A stretch of DNA of 64,000 bases from Linanthus parryae. Its lineage: Eukaryota; Streptophyta; Magnoliopsida; Ericales; Polemoniaceae. Within the stretch, counting starts at the first letter, position 1. Each line of letters starts with the position of its first letter. Under the pieces are notes generated by a model that saw only the letters and a program-made list of their open reading frames with translations, had not been told where the DNA came from and ran no database searches. The stretch covers positions 91,113,935-91,177,934 of the forward strand of contig JALGPY010000006.1 of assembly GCA_023055425.1 (NCBI GenBank), in the 5' to 3' direction. Position numbers and translations under genes: made by a program. This document shows, piece after piece, positions 23,381 through 35,843 of the stretch.

Positions 23381-24330
23381 AGCAACTGGCTAAACAACTT
23401 AAAATCTCTGAAAGTTATACCACATTACTTCTTGGTCTTTTTTTCACATAATTAACCTAGCTAACTCCTCTTTCTCTGTCTTTCTTTCTCCACCATAAAT
23501 TCCTCATCAAACCTTCCATCCTTACCTGCTATTGACATAGTTTGAAACCATGTGAGCCAGAGTGTGTCCAATTTAGGATCCCGCACTATTTCATGTGTTT
23601 GTCAATTCAGGAACAAAATAGCTCATATCATGTAGTGCATTGTATATGATTATTATAACTGATCCGACTCTTTTTATTTAGATACTATGTGATGCTAACC
23701 CATGTTCTTGCAGGAAATTCACACGTCATGAATCTAGTCCAGCAAGAAATCACCGGATATCCTCAGTTATGTAATCCTTGGGTTTCAGGTATTCTCCTAA
23801 AAGTTTTCGAGTTATTCTTAAGTCTATGATTATCATGTAGCGTCAATCCATGTGTCTTTGGACTAAACTACCAACACTTCAAAAAGTGAATATAAACACA
23901 GAGCAACACAAACTCTCCTACGCACAAGCTAGCCACGCACACATCCATAAGGTGGCTATGCGCATCTAGGGAAGGCTAGGGTTGAGTTCAGCTTGCTCCT
24001 TGTTCTTCTATCTAGCTCTTTTGAAAGTTTCAATCACCCAGTTATTTTTCTTAGAGATTCTTAATAAACTTTTTCCTTATCTTCTAAGTCAAAGAGTTTA
24101 TATAGAAATATAATATATCTCTTATGAAATAATATATTAGTGATAATGATCACAAAGATATATTTTTTCTATTTGAACTCATTTATGAAATAAATAAAAA
24201 TTTATATTTAAAGATAAGTGGAAGAGTTTCATTACAAATCAAGAAGAATATAGCAAGATTATCATCATGAAATATTTTGCCATAAATATTTTATTTCCTC
24301 AATTTTTGATTTTAAGTTAATTGGAAAAGT
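23381..24330. other. No gene recognised; AT-rich
   Basis: A stretch at 23714-23790 between TTGCAG and CAGGTATTC looks exon-like by splice signals, but stops occur in frame and no family is recognised. Nothing else can be supported. Confidence 0.35.
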
Positions 24331-24799
24331 TTCATTAGAAATCAAAAGGGGTCTTGTGGACCGTTGACAATTTCCGGAGGAATCTCTACGCGCCCGGATT
24401 CCTATGTGCAGCAAAATTATGAATTATAGCCCTCTCATACGTGTGGCACTCAACATATTGGACTTGCTCCTTTACCTCGAGTAATTCTCTATTTCTTATC
24501 CGAATACTCATCGGGAGCTTTTTCTTTCAACAATTTTGTGCCATCTCTATCACGCACTCAAGGAGGAGAATTTGGTGTGTCTCACGTACCTGTTTCCTTG
24601 CACACTGATTAGAAAAATTAGTCCACTCAACCTTCACAATTAGGTATGGAGAACTCATAAATAAAAATTGAAACAAAAAAATCCTACTCTACATTAGGTT
24701 GCTTCTCAAGGAGCGCTTGTAATTTAAGGTCGACGGTCCGACCATGTTACTTCATGACGCTCAGAAAGGTGGTTTGGCACGTCGTTCCGCATCCATCTT

Positions 24800-25420
24800 C
24801 TGGTGATGGATGCTCAGAACTACCTCGTGCACCTGCACACTCGATGCTTTGCCTTTAGGTTCTGGCGCATACTCATGTGTTAGCTCTGGAATTCCGCTCA
24901 CAACCTGCACGGAAAATGGCAATCCTGGCTTCACTTCATAAGATTAATGAGGATTCGGTTTGAAAACCCAAAAGGTCTCCACGGTATCAGTTATCCTCAT
25001 GATAGACTTCCCATTCTCTACGTCAATTAACGTCCGATCAGTATCTAAAAAGGGCATACCAAGAATGATCGGAACGTCACCAGCTGGCATGTCCAATATC
25101 ACAAAATCGGCTAGCATGATCAATTACTAGCCCTCACAAGTAAGTCTTCCACTGCCCCAATGGCCTTCTTGGATGACTTATCCGCCAACTGCAGATGATC
25201 TTGGTTTTACGCGACTCGTCCCACACCTAGATTTATGAATACTGAAAGCAGCATCAAATTGACACTTGCACCTAGATCGCACAAAGCCTTGCATGTATAG
25301 GCTCCACCAAGTGTAGCTCCAATCAAAAAAATACCTGGATCTTTCTTCTTCTTGGGTAGTCCATGCAAGACACAAGAACTCTTCTGCTCATTAAATTTTA
25401 CTGTTTGAAAGTCATCCATA
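24800..25420 (-). pseudogene. Retropepsin-like protease of the Athila-like element, broken
   Basis: From 25419 the reading is MDDFQTVKFNEQKSSCVLHG, then KDPGIFLIGATLGG, KALCDLGASVNLM and SVFINLGVG. The D-L-G-A-S pattern is the plant gypsy variant of the aspartic protease active site. Downstream words CEG, DIGHAS and ENGKSIMRITDT continue in changed frames, with stops between. It would cut the gag precursor. Confidence 0.65.
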
Positions 25421-25741
25421 GCTTTTCTTCCAAGGATTGCCTCCTTGATAAATTGCGCATACTTAGGAATTTACTGTAGCGCCTCAATTAAGGGAATGTT
25501 GATGTGCAGTTTGAAGAAAATATTGAGAAATCGCATGTACTCCTCAGAGTCATCCATCTTCTTCCTGGTTCTCAATGGAAAAGGAAGTTCTTTAGAAGAA
25601 ATGGTGGTGGTAATACATCATTGGACTTTCCTCACCATGCGGAGCCATGCCCTTCGATTGGGGGACCATGACAGGTGTCTTCTCATAATCGAATATCTCA
25701 TGCTCCTTAGCTTTTGATGCTTCAGCTCTGGCATGGATCGA

Positions 25742-26900
25742 TTACGGTGGATTATTCAACGTAATCCCGCTGCGAGTGGTAATGGCGTTCAACTGGAGAA
25801 CATTCTCTATGGTAGATAGTAGAGAGCTAGGTGCTCTAGCAGATAATTGCGCTACAATCTGCCCAACTTGCACCTCTGAAGTACGAAGTGAAGTTTTCGT
25901 GGACTGTAAATCAGACGCCACTGCATTGACCTGAGTGGTCATGTTGTTCACATTATAACCCAGTTGAGTCAATGCCTTTGTCACCTCGGAAATTTTCAGG
26001 TTTGGTGGTACGGCAGCTGCTGGTGGAGCATGTGAAACTGGTGCTGGTGTTCTAAGATGAAACCTCGGTACATATGTAGCTCCAGATCGATCCCCATACC
26101 TAAAGCCTGGATGATATCTGGTGCCTGTTCTATAATTCCCCTGGTTCCAGTTCTACCCTGCCCTTGGTTCCCCACAAAGTTCACATCTTCTCTTGGTATC
26201 TGGGCCAAGGCTTAATCAAAATCTTGCTCTTCGACACCTGCAACAATCTACTTATCCTGAGACATGTGCTTGGCTTATTCACAAACAATATTGCTAATTC
26301 CGGCCTTCCATTCATCTTCTTTAGGTTCAGGCAATTCGCTAAACTCCTACAATCATAGAACTGTGTCATGTTTAGCAAGCTGCTTCATCCGGGCGTAAGC
26401 TTCATCCTTGTCAACAGCGTAAAAGAAATTTCCCCCAACTTCCCTGCTAACCAGCTCCTGGTTTTGGCATTCTAGGCCGTGGTAGAAGACCTGCAAAATT
26501 TATAGTCCCTAAAATTATGATTTGGGCACTTTTTAATTGTGATTTGGCTACTTTCCACCAGAGCCTGTTCTCAGCCACTTCTACCACCAGAGCCTGTTCT
26601 CATTGGGGTCTTCATCCTTGTGTCCATAGAATTAGAATTGATTAGTCACGGTCTGGATTGTTGCAGGCTTAAATTTGAAGTGTTCAGCCTGAATAACTGG
26701 CACCACAATTGTCGGATTATTTCCATCAGTGGATGACTGAAAAATTTCCACCAGAGCCTGTTCGGAGTTATTGTACATTGTTTGGTTGTTGCGATCATTC
26801 AGCAGCTCAACCGCTGATTGAGCTGCACATTGGTTAATTTTTTGATGTGTGGTGCTTTGTTTTTGCTTTCTCTTTTAGTCTCTAAACAACTGTTATGGGT
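25742..26900 (-). pseudogene. Decayed gag of the Athila-like element
   Basis: Pieces on the minus strand: NNMTTQVNAVASDLQSTKTS with a coiled-coil look (25742-25984), ITTRSGITL just before the protease (typical of Athila gag-protease junctions), and GNQGQGRTGTRG-like linker text (25996-26208). Stops and shifts break it. Upstream of about 26400 only composition suggests gag. Confidence 0.5.
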
Positions 26901-27076
26901 CTTCGAGTCGGGGCACAAGGTCTCAAGAGATCCTGTGCATAACTCGAGAGATCCTATGCATTGAGTACCTGAAACAGCAGAAAGTCAGACGACAATTTAG
27001 AAATCAAAGTAGCAAATAAAACAGAAAAATAAAAGCAAACTAAAGTAATAGTTAACTAGAAACTTATTGACTGTTG

Positions 27077-27094
27077 TCCTCGGCAACGGTGCCA
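27077..27094 (-). other. tRNA-Asp primer binding site
   Basis: The minus strand reads TGGCACCGTTGCCGAGGA, two differences from the Asp site at 51865-51882. It follows the LTR end by 6 bases. Confidence 0.8.
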
Positions 27095-28407
27095 AAAACT
27101 TGAAGCTGATTACTAGCGCGTATTACGCAAGCGTAAGGTTTGGGACCAGTAAAGAGTGAGTATTTTTATTACTCAGGTTGTCGATCCCTCGAAGACAATC
27201 TCACAAAAATTTTATGATTACCAATGTAGTTCAGTTAACAGAGTAACTAGAGGAAAGTGTGTGAATTTTGGTGTTGCCACCCACAAACAAGTGGCTGAGA
27301 TCAATGAAAGAAATAATAGTAAACTAGAATTAATAATATTTCTTAATCAATAAATGAAGAGGTTATGCAATCTCGTTGATCACCTAGGGTGTGAACGATA
27401 TCCAGGTTATCTATGCAACACGTTAACTGTATTCTAACTAATCCGGGTAACAGCACTGACTCTCTCTTGTCGGTCTTAAGTCATTCTACATCTCGGTCGA
27501 ATACAATCTCATGTCGGTCTCATGTGTCTACCGGTCCATTCTAGTAGGTTAACGACATGTACAACTAGCCAATCCTAACACGTCTCTTCTGAGTCTCAGT
27601 GCTACGTGATTGATGTTCAAGTCTCATCCTAGTTAGTTTGAATCACTGTCGTACATTTGGCTAAATAAGCAGTGTTTCCGGTTAATTACACCATTAATAT
27701 TGAGTATTACGCACAATACATGAACAATTGAATTAGCATAAAGCTCATTTTAAGCATGAACCAACTACTGAATGAAACCCTAGTTCTTGAATCCTATATG
27801 ATCTCCTAATCGTGTCAATATAGTATCAATACTAATGTAAACAAGAAGCTAGAATCGACTCAAGAGATGAAATCACTAAAACATGAAGCGAAGATCAAAA
27901 TCGAAAAATATTCATCGTTTACATGAACCCTAGGCTCTCACATGAGATGCCTAGAAGGAGTCGCTTAGCTAATCATAACAAAATATGAAAATAGATAATA
28001 GTTTCTCCATTAAAATAGACTAAGAGATGGTAGAATATATCAAACAAGAGTCTTCAATATTGGAGTCTTTACCTTCGCCTTCATCGTATCCTTCTTCCTT
28101 TCTCATGGCGGTGAATGAATATTTACCCGATAATATCCTCCTCTTTTCTCATTAATTGTTGTAGTCTATTAATTAATCCTAGGGTTAGGAATTAATTAAC
28201 AAAACTAAGTAGTTTTAAATAAGCATAGTTGTGTCTCTTTTTCCTTCGTTCGTGTGATTTTTCAGTTCCAGGAGGTCGCACGATTATGCAGCCTGCTCGT
28301 GTCACCTGGTTCTTCATCTGCCCATGTCATGCGATCGCCTGCTTAGACCACCAAAACAGAGAGTTCCAATTTTTCTTCCTCCAAAATTTTACCAAGGCCT
28401 TGGTTCT

Positions 28408-28440
28408 GATCGCACGACCAGGTGATGAGGTCGTGCGATC
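28408..28440. repeat. Perfect 12-bp CpG-rich hairpin in the Athila-like LTR
   Basis: GATCGCACGACC (28408-28419) and GGTCGTGCGATC (28429-28440) are exact reverse complements with a 9-base spacer. Related signals nearby: an imperfect hairpin at 28268-28309 (CCAGG...CACGA / TCGTG...CCTGG) and the palindrome GCGATCGC at 28331-28338. Confidence 0.85.
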
Positions 28441-28779
28441 TGGTGGGGATGATCTTTTCCTTTGTTTTGCTTCTTGATTCTATTATTCTTCCTCTGTTTT
28501 GTGCTTCTCTTCTCTTCGAGCTTTCTCTTCTCTATTATTTCGGTGATTTGTTGCTTTTTTGCGCAGATGTGCTACCTTGCAGGTGAGTTCTTGGTCTTGA
28601 ATTTTAGAGAAGGCCAGTGGTAACTGTGGTGAGTGGTGTTAAATGGTAGTTGTGGAAGGCAATTTTTATGGAGGAATGTAGGTGGTTGTTGGTTATGGAT
28701 GCTACGTACTGTGGTTGGCAATGGAGTTAGTGATGGTGAAATCTGCAGGTTAGGTGATTAATGGTGAGTTTGTGAATGC

Positions 28780-29195
28780 TTTTGTTGCCAGCACAGCCGC
28801 TTTTCAACAGCAGAAGCAGTTTTAGTGCATTTGGTAAAAATAAAATTTCTGCTTTTTCGGACAGTTTCTGCTGTCCCACAACAGTTTTCAAGAAGCAAGG
28901 GAGGATATGCTTTTCCATAAAGTCATTTTGATTAATTTATCTACAACCAATTTTAACCTTACAATCTTTTAAAATATCAATAGTTATCTTTACGAAAATG
29001 ACACGTGTCATATATTTTTGTCATTTTACCCTCTCACAGCAAGTCCACAGTTGATTTTACCAAACATAAAATTACTACATCAATATCTCACAACAGCTTT
29101 TACGTAATATTTACCAAACAACATTTTATCTAGAATTCACATCAGCTTTCTCACAGCGTGTTTCTCACAGCAGCTTTAAGCCAAGGCACAACATT
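28780..29195. mobile_element. Possible hAT-type MITE inside the LTR
   Basis: A segment rich in CAGCAGAAGC and CACAGCAGCTTT words at opposite ends, with TTTGGTAAA and TTACCAAAC inside, resembles non-autonomous hAT repeats common in plants. Exact ends and target duplication could not be fixed. Confidence 0.4.
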
Positions 29196-29739
29196 CCCAA
29201 ACTAGCCCTAATTGGGTTTAGCTTGGTGATTTTGTGGGTTTAATGGAGGGTGTATTGGTGATGAATTGGTTCAGCTAGCATATTGGAGTTTCATGGAAGA
29301 GAATTGGGTCTGGTTGTGGCTGCAATACTGTTGGATTTTGGGTTGAAGAAGAAGAAGTTGAAAGAGGGGGGTTAAAGTGTCTTTAAGCAAACCTCTTTAA
29401 ATGACACTTTAACCCTCTCTATATGCCTTTTTACCAAATCTTCATCATGTCTTCATCGTTTTAGCTCCCGACTAATCTCCCAAGCTTATTTCTCCTCTCC
29501 TCTTCATCTCCAAGCTCCGTTTCCTGTAAAAAAAAAACGAAACACAACCTTGCGATCAAACGTGATAAAAATATATAAAATAAAGTGAGAAACGCTAGGA
29601 TTAAAAAATTAATGCTCAAAGCTAAACGTCTACGTTTCCTCTCTATTCATAGCATAAAACTAAGATAATCAACCCGTAAAACACCAAAACAGTATAAAAC
29701 GTGCAAGAAATATAACTCTAATATAGAGTTATCACAACA

Positions 29740-30610
29740 TTGGGGCGATCACACAAGCGAAGGAACCCCGGTCACACCAGAAATCCAAAGACATACTCAG
29801 GAGATTCCTTCTTATTCGAGAGATCGTCGATTGAGGAGATGTGAAGATATGCAAGATACCAACAGATGACAATCTTTCAGATCCACTTACTATGCCCCTT
29901 GTTCAGCGAAAGCATAAGGGCCACACTAGATTTATAGGCATACAAGAAGCACCAGATTGGCTCTAGTGCAAATGGGAGACTGTTGGTATTGGAGCCCTAG
30001 AGCAATCTTATTTTAGTATGAACATTGTTTTGGCTAGAATATTCATTTTATAATATATGGAGATATTTAATATAATGAAGTCCTCATATTACAATTGTTG
30101 TTAATCTTAAGTATCCCTAGTTAAGTATATTGATTATTAGTACGATCATTATGCATGGAGACTAGTATATCGATGGATTGATATGGAGATATCAAGTCTA
30201 ACACGTGGGTACGCAATAGGAATAATTACATACTAGATTGACCCACCACGAGAAGGCTACATAAAATTATGTGAATGTCACAAATTCTTATCGTAGTGAC
30301 AATGGTGTTGTAATCATTAGACTTGAAGTCACTAGATACTCTAGTTATGAAATATCATGTTCAGATCTCGTCAAAGGTTACACCGTAACTGGGTAACTAT
30401 AAAGGCGGTAATCATATATGATAGGAAGCAAGCTAAGAGGTTGCAGTGACGTAGATAGGATTTTTTCCCTCCCACATAATGGGAGTATGTATAAACGACC
30501 ACTCGAGGGGTAGATCTTATCGAATGTCTGGACAGAACCAGATAAAACAATATGTGATATTGTTGCTAAAGATAGTCGCGAAGAATCTTCGTCCCCGAAG
30601 ATTTCATACA
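29740..30610 (+). mobile_element. Copia relic: RNase H tail plus 5' part of its 3' LTR
   Basis: In frame near 29805-29970 it encodes FLLIREIVD, a stop, then GDVKICKIPTDDNLSDPLT and QRKHKGHTRFIGIQ, the standard RNase H end of a copia lineage. A purine tract AATGGGAGAC (29971-29980) leads into an LTR starting TGTTGG at 29981. The LTR is a diverged relative of the solo LTR at 7158-8587 and is lost near 30610. The left end abuts the Athila-like LTR. Confidence 0.7.
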
Positions 30611-32496
30611 ACTCAACACTTCTCTAACTCCTTCCATTAATCTGTGATGAACTCTTGTTTCTCTTACCTTTCATTTGATGTTGTCATGATTTCCTCAACA
30701 CTCATATTTTCAATATCTTGACTCGCTAGCCCCATGAGAGCCATACTCCCTCACCTTAGCCCTGGAGACCCACGATAGATGTTCAATAATACCCTACTTA
30801 TTTTGTTGAAACCTCCTGTCATACTTCTAACCTCAAAGATAGTCTCATGCTTCCCAGTCGTTTGCTAATTTTGACATTCCCCACTACATTCTATAACCCA
30901 TTACTTTAAAACTCTTATACGTTATCTTCAACTTACCTTGGTACAAATATCTTTTGAGCACTAGTCATTTCTTTCAGTCCTATTCCAAAACCTTAATGAG
31001 ACTCCTCCTCATTCTCTTTACTCGTCGTAAACCATTGTGTTCCTTCACTTGTTAAGTTGAACGCTATTCTCTGTGAAATTTCCACAATTGATAAATTCTC
31101 CTGACACTATTTTGTTACTTTCAGTTACCTTTCTAAATTGCTCATATGTTTTCATTTCCCATGTGTAACAACTCAAGACAATATATTCCTCCCTTCAATG
31201 TCCTCAAATATATCGTTTATTACCACTTCTAATGTCCCATTATTATCCAGCCTCTACGATATACTTACATTCCTTAGCTAATCCCAATATAGCATAATGA
31301 ACCCTTCTTTAGTTTCTCATAACCCCATCATGCTCTTACACACCCTCATCAAGGTTTGATAAACTTCTGAAACTAATTTCCATTTTAAGTCTGGTCCAAC
31401 TCTACCTGAATTCCACATTCCTGGTTCCATTCCTTGAGACTATATCCCTTATGATTACATATCCCATACTTAGCTTATCCATAAAAGTTCAACATTCTTC
31501 ACATCATATTGTGTCTATTTCCCGTCTATGTGTACTTCCTCAACGTGATACAATGATCCATTGATCCGCCCTTTCTGCAACCAGTTTACTCATACTAATA
31601 ACTTATATTCTACCCTAAATCTGGAAAATTATCTACGATCTCTTGTCCCTCTTTATTGGAACATAACCCCATCGAAGAAATTTCTATGTATATTATTTAC
31701 GTATTCCCTGTCAATATTTCTGTACCACCCAATTCCATCACTCCAGTGTCTGAACAAATCCAACATCCTCAATATTGTAAACACCACTTATCATCAGCAT
31801 TTACTACCTGATTAAATCATATTTCTTTCGTATACTCCATTAAATATTTCAAAGTAGGTGTATCCATATCCCGTAACCTTAATACATCTCACTGACACGT
31901 CCTCTCGTTACATCTGTAACTATATTTCTTTTACTAGCGAATCATATCATCACTTACTCGATCTCTTAATAGGTACTATACTCATACCTAGGATGTCCGA
32001 CAAAATCATCCAACTACAACATCATACCAAAGTGCAATATTTTCAACACTGCGTATGTAACAATCACATGTCGGTTTCACGGCTACCAGCACGAGTAAAC
32101 TGGAGTAATTCCACATGCTATATCAACATAATAATGCAATGTATAATTTTTTCCAACCTCTTATCAAATTTTTGATTATTCTGGTATCATCACCATTCCC
32201 ATACTGTTCCACATCCACTGTTCATTCTTAGTCGTGCAACTTTCTAAATTTGAAAAGTAGTGCAACAACTCTAAATCTCAGCCTGAGATTCCAACTACAC
32301 AAGCCTATCTTGCCGAGACATGCACATATAGCACTCTCGTCGATGCCTCCCCAACCACTCATATTTTGGTTTTAAATATTCTGTATATATATACATATAT
32401 ATACTGGTTTTAATCTTGTTCCCTAACCAGTTTCAGATAGGAAATACTAGCCAACTATTAATTTAGTTTTTAATTCTGTCTTTCCACAAAACCAAT
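30611..32496 (-). pseudogene. Heavily mutated interior of a gypsy element
   Basis: This lies on the internal side of the primer site at 32497-32508, so it should be gag/pol of that gypsy element. It is very AT-rich and full of stops in every frame; no domain can be read. Plus-strand ORFs at 31561-32175 have biased composition and no family resemblance. Heavy transition decay of methylated DNA would fit; that is inference. Confidence 0.4.
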
Positions 32497-33840
32497 GCTC
32501 TTATACCATCTGTAAAATCTCCACCCTTCAGAGCTGGAAAATCTACCATAAGACCCCCAGACTCACGGGAGTGGCATCCGCTAAGGCACAAAAGAGCCCC
32601 AGCAAGGAGTCTAAACCTAGTGGTTCTGTTACGAGACAGAATTAAAGAAACTGAAAGTTAAATTAAACATACAACTATATTTTGTATGAATTGTAGTGTC
32701 CTGACGTAGACTTCCAACTGATTTAGTATTCTCCCCGGTTCTCACGTTCTCACATGAAGAGTAAACAACATATAGACGAGTAGAACTTCAAAAAATAGAC
32801 CAAGTTGTCAGTACTATGAAAATAAAGAAAATATAGTTTGAAATGATTTAACTTTAAAACCTACAGACACTCGAGCCATTTTCCTGTCATATTAACACAT
32901 CTAATACAGATAGAGAACTAGTAACTTTTAACTCTGGAAATTCTCAATCCTCCACAATAGACTCCACCATACCAGCATTATATTGAGGATTCCAAAATTC
33001 ACCACCCAGAGGGTCGTGAAGACGAGATTCACTTCCGACAAGGAAGGAAAATCAACCCACCAAGAAAAACTAGACCTTAAGTCTGCACACCCCTACTAGA
33101 TCATCAGTCCAGAGGGTATTACTAGCTGCCTACATGTCCGAAGACAATCCCTAGGTTTTCGAAGATAACCGAATGTCCGAAGACGATAGAAACCAGATGT
33201 CCGAAGACAATCAAATGTCCAAAGACGATAGTAATCACCAAGTGTCCGAAGACAATTATATCAAAACATATCACAAATCATAACAATACTATTTATATAA
33301 CTGCTATCATCTTGGAAAACATGTATAATAGAGAAAGCATACAGATGCTTACCTGATACGCGGCCTACTTTCCTGAACAGCGACGTTAATTCCGTATTCC
33401 AACCATTACATAATTCAAGTATACATGTTATTAACATGTGTCCTCTAAGTGAGGAAGAATGTGTAATGCAGATGTCATGCTAATTGGCTAACCAAATTTA
33501 CTTTTTTGCCCCTGACAACCCAGTCTCTTCAAAATAGTCTTTCGTTGTGTCTGAACACTTCAATGATACCCAATCAAGCAAATATGTATGCAAATATGAT
33601 TTCATACCTCCCAAACATACCCTGGTTTGGAATATACAAGTTCATCTTAATTGCACTATGGTCCCTAAAGTTCTTAAAAATCACTTTTACCCCCACTTAC
33701 TGTTAGAGTATTACATATATATCTTTATCCGTCTTAGAATCATTTTCCAGCCTTATTTCAGCCCATAAAGTTTTATTTACACCTTTGCCCAAAATTTGAG
33801 ATATTGCATTTTAACCCCTAGAAATTTCAGCGGTGTTACA
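32497..33840 (-). repeat. Gypsy 5' LTR (32511-33840) with Met-type primer site
   Basis: On the minus strand the LTR starts TGTAACACCGCTGAAATTTC at 33840 and ends TTTTACA at 32511. TGGTATAAGAGC at 32508-32497 follows it, one difference from the initiator-Met site TGGTATCAGAGC. A TGTAACACC start is typical of Tekay/Del-type chromoviruses. A repeat cluster lies at 33134-33255. The 3' LTR is not in the window. Confidence 0.65.
33134..33255. repeat. Short repeat cluster ATGTCCGAAGACRAT
   Basis: Six copies or near copies of the 15-mer stand at irregular 16-26-base steps (33134, 33155 degenerate, 33173, 33199, 33215, 33240) within the gypsy LTR. Confidence 0.75.
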
Positions 33841-33889
33841 CTGAACCTCGTTTAATCTCCACCTTCCCCTAACATAATCCTTAGGTATG

Positions 33890-34340
33890 AATCAAGGACC
33901 GCTCCCCACAAAGATACTTCAGTCTTGGCATCTTCCTCGTTCATCTAATAAAAGGGAAGTTCTGTATTTGAACCCATACATCAATCGACTCGAAGGTGGC
34001 CTCCACAATCTTCGCATTAATGTTTTGCGGCTTAAGCAAGAGAGTATTCCCATCAAAGATACATGGTCCCCCTGGTAGAACCCTATCGATTGAGATTTTG
34101 CTACGAAAATTGAAAGTAAATAAATAAGGTCGAGCCTCGTTCATTATTACCTCATCTCTGTCAAGCCAGATCTTCTTGAACGTGAGTTTCATAGCACATA
34201 TGTTCACACTATCCGGTTAGCAAGAACGTGCCCGGGAGGTAGCAGCTGTGTTGAACGTTGGAGAGCTTTTGCGCACCGATCACGATCAAACTCTACTGTA
34301 TCTTCTTCTTCTACTACTTTTAACAATCCGGACTTTTGCC
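33890..34340 (-). pseudogene. LINE ORF1 fragment (DUF4283-like)
   Basis: The 88-codon stretch 34207-33941 reads LTFKKIWLDRDEV, then YLFTFNFRSKISIDRVLPGG, PCIFDGNTLLLKP and DVWVQIQNFP. This is the pattern of DUF4283, found in ORF1 of plant LINEs and related zinc-knuckle proteins: F-x-F, D-x-x-R-V-L, G-P-W/C, F-D, then W-V-Q-x-x-x-L/F-P. Upstream and downstream parts are missing or shifted. Most likely an old non-LTR insertion. Confidence 0.65.
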
Positions 34341-34587
34341 CTAAACCCTCGATAAGGTTCTTACTAGTCTCTGCTGTGTTCAAATGCCTCTGCCGGCACC
34401 AAGGTTGTCATGGCCGCCAACTCCATTGCCCATGAATTGTCTCTCTCTTCGCTCCGGCTATGCCGAACTTAGGTAAAACTTTTAATCTTTTTGTTTAACA
34501 TAATTTTAAGTTTAACCATGCATTACTTTGATAAGAACACCCGAAAACAAAATCTCTTCCCGGCCTCCCTGCCATGTCTATTTGTTG

Positions 34588-34936
34588 TGTTGAGGAGGTG
34601 CCTTGAATGTGTTGAATTAGTCAAAGGCGGTGGAATAATGAGGTAGCGATTGTTAGGAATTGTTTCCATATCAAAGATGGAAACTTATGGGCAGCAAGTT
34701 TGTTTCCAATTTGGTTTTGGAAACCTTTGGCCTGTGGGTTTCCTCTAGGGTACTATATAAAGAAGCTAGTAGTCTCTCTACTAGGTATGCAAAACATTGT
34801 AATTGTTCCTCTTAAGTAAATAAAGAGTGCTTTTCCGCCGTGGAGGTAGTTAGCAAATATTTTGCTAGCGAACCACGTAAAATACTCGTGTTCTTCTTTT
34901 ATTCGTTCTTCGTTCGTGAGGTGGTTTGACATAACA
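34588..34936 (+). repeat. 5' LTR of the Tork-type copia
   Basis: Starts TGTTGAGG and ends ATAACA. TATA box TATATAA at 34754-34760, about 60 bases before AATAAAG at 34819. Confidence 0.9.
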
Positions 34937-35084
34937 AACTGGTATCAGAGCTCGGGTTTGGCGGTGTTTCAAGATCAAGATCAAGGCGGAGCAAAGCTAG
35001 GTTTTCACAACTTGGTGAAATCAAAGCTAGGGTTTTGCGATCTAGGTGGAGCACGCGACTAGGGTTCAAGATCCACCAAGAACG

Positions 35085-35843
35085 ATGTCCAGATCGATGT
35101 TGAAGATCGACATGTTCACTGGAGGGAACAGCTTCAGTCTGTGGAAGATAAAGATGGAGGCTTTGCTCAAATCGCAAGGCTTGTGGGAACCTTTTACTGC
35201 GGACAAGGGAGGCATGAATGTTGCATCAGCGGAGTTCAAGGAGATAGAGGAGAAGGCACACGCAACGATTATGTTGTGCTTATCGGATGACGTGATCATC
35301 GAGATCGCAGATCAGAAGGAAGCAGCGAAGCTCTGGCTCAAGTTGGAGAGTCTCTACATGACGAAGAGTCTCACTAGCAAGTTGATGCTAAATCAAAGGC
35401 TCTTCACCCTGCGGATGCTCGAAGGTACGGCTCTCAAGGACCATCTTGATCAATTGAACACAATTCTGTTAGATTTGCGTAATATTGGCGAGAAGGTGGA
35501 GGATGAGGATGCTGCACTTTTGTTATTGATCTCGTTACCTCCATCATATGAGAACTTCGTGCAGTCGTTCATTGTGAACAAGGACGAATTATCCCTAGAG
35601 GAGGTGAGATCGGCACTCCATGCTAGGGAACTGCGCCATAAGGGTGCTGGCACAGGTATAGAGGACCATGCTTCCGGACTGATGACAACGGGGGAAGAAA
35701 GAAAGGTAAGAAGATTAAGAAGAAACAGTTCTCAGGTACTAAGTTACTCAAGGATGTTTGTGCCTTTTGCAAGGAAAAGGGGCACTGGAAGAGAGATTGC
35801 CCGAAACGAGGTCAACAGGGGCAGAATGGATCCGCAGCCGTAG
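35085..35843 (+). pseudogene. gag of the Tork-type copia, frameshifted
   Basis: The start MSRSMLKIDMFTGGNSFSLW is a typical copia gag opening, followed by the capsid-like region (LSDDVIIEIADQKEAAKLW, LESLYMTKSLTSKLMLNQRL, LPPSYENFV). A one-base shift near 35680-35690 moves the nucleocapsid zinc knuckle C-AFC-KEKGH-WKRD-C (35759-35800) into the pol frame. The upstream ATG at 35046 is in frame but lacks family similarity, so 35085 is preferred. Gag would form the virus-like particle in the cytoplasm. Confidence 0.85.

Larger units (their letters stand above)
24331..29734 (-). mobile_element. Athila-like gypsy element, 5' LTR plus gag-protease, 3' LTR missing
   Basis: In sense order on the minus strand: LTR 29734-27101, Asp primer site 27094-27077, decayed gag about 26900-25742, protease region about 25420-24800, and the Athila 3' motif near 24750 (GTCGACCTTAAATTACAAGC). 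No RT or integrase is seen between protease and this motif, so the family was probably non-autonomous. The left limit is uncertain; no second LTR is found. Confidence 0.7.
27101..29734 (-). repeat. LTR of the Athila-like element (2,634 bases)
   Basis: On the minus strand it starts TGATAACTC, the same start as the gag-only LTR at 49665, and ends CTTCA just before the Asp primer site. A TATA-like TATTTAAA lies at 28221-28214. CpG-rich hairpins sit immediately upstream in sense (28268-28440). No second copy in the window. Confidence 0.75.

Noticed and set aside
23714..23790. Possible exon between TTGCAG and CAGGTATTC
   Set aside because: In-frame stops, no partner exons and no recognised family.
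31561..32175. Plus-strand ORFs of 84 and 105 codons
   Set aside because: Tyr/Ile/Ser-rich readings of AT-rich decayed gypsy interior; no start context or domain.
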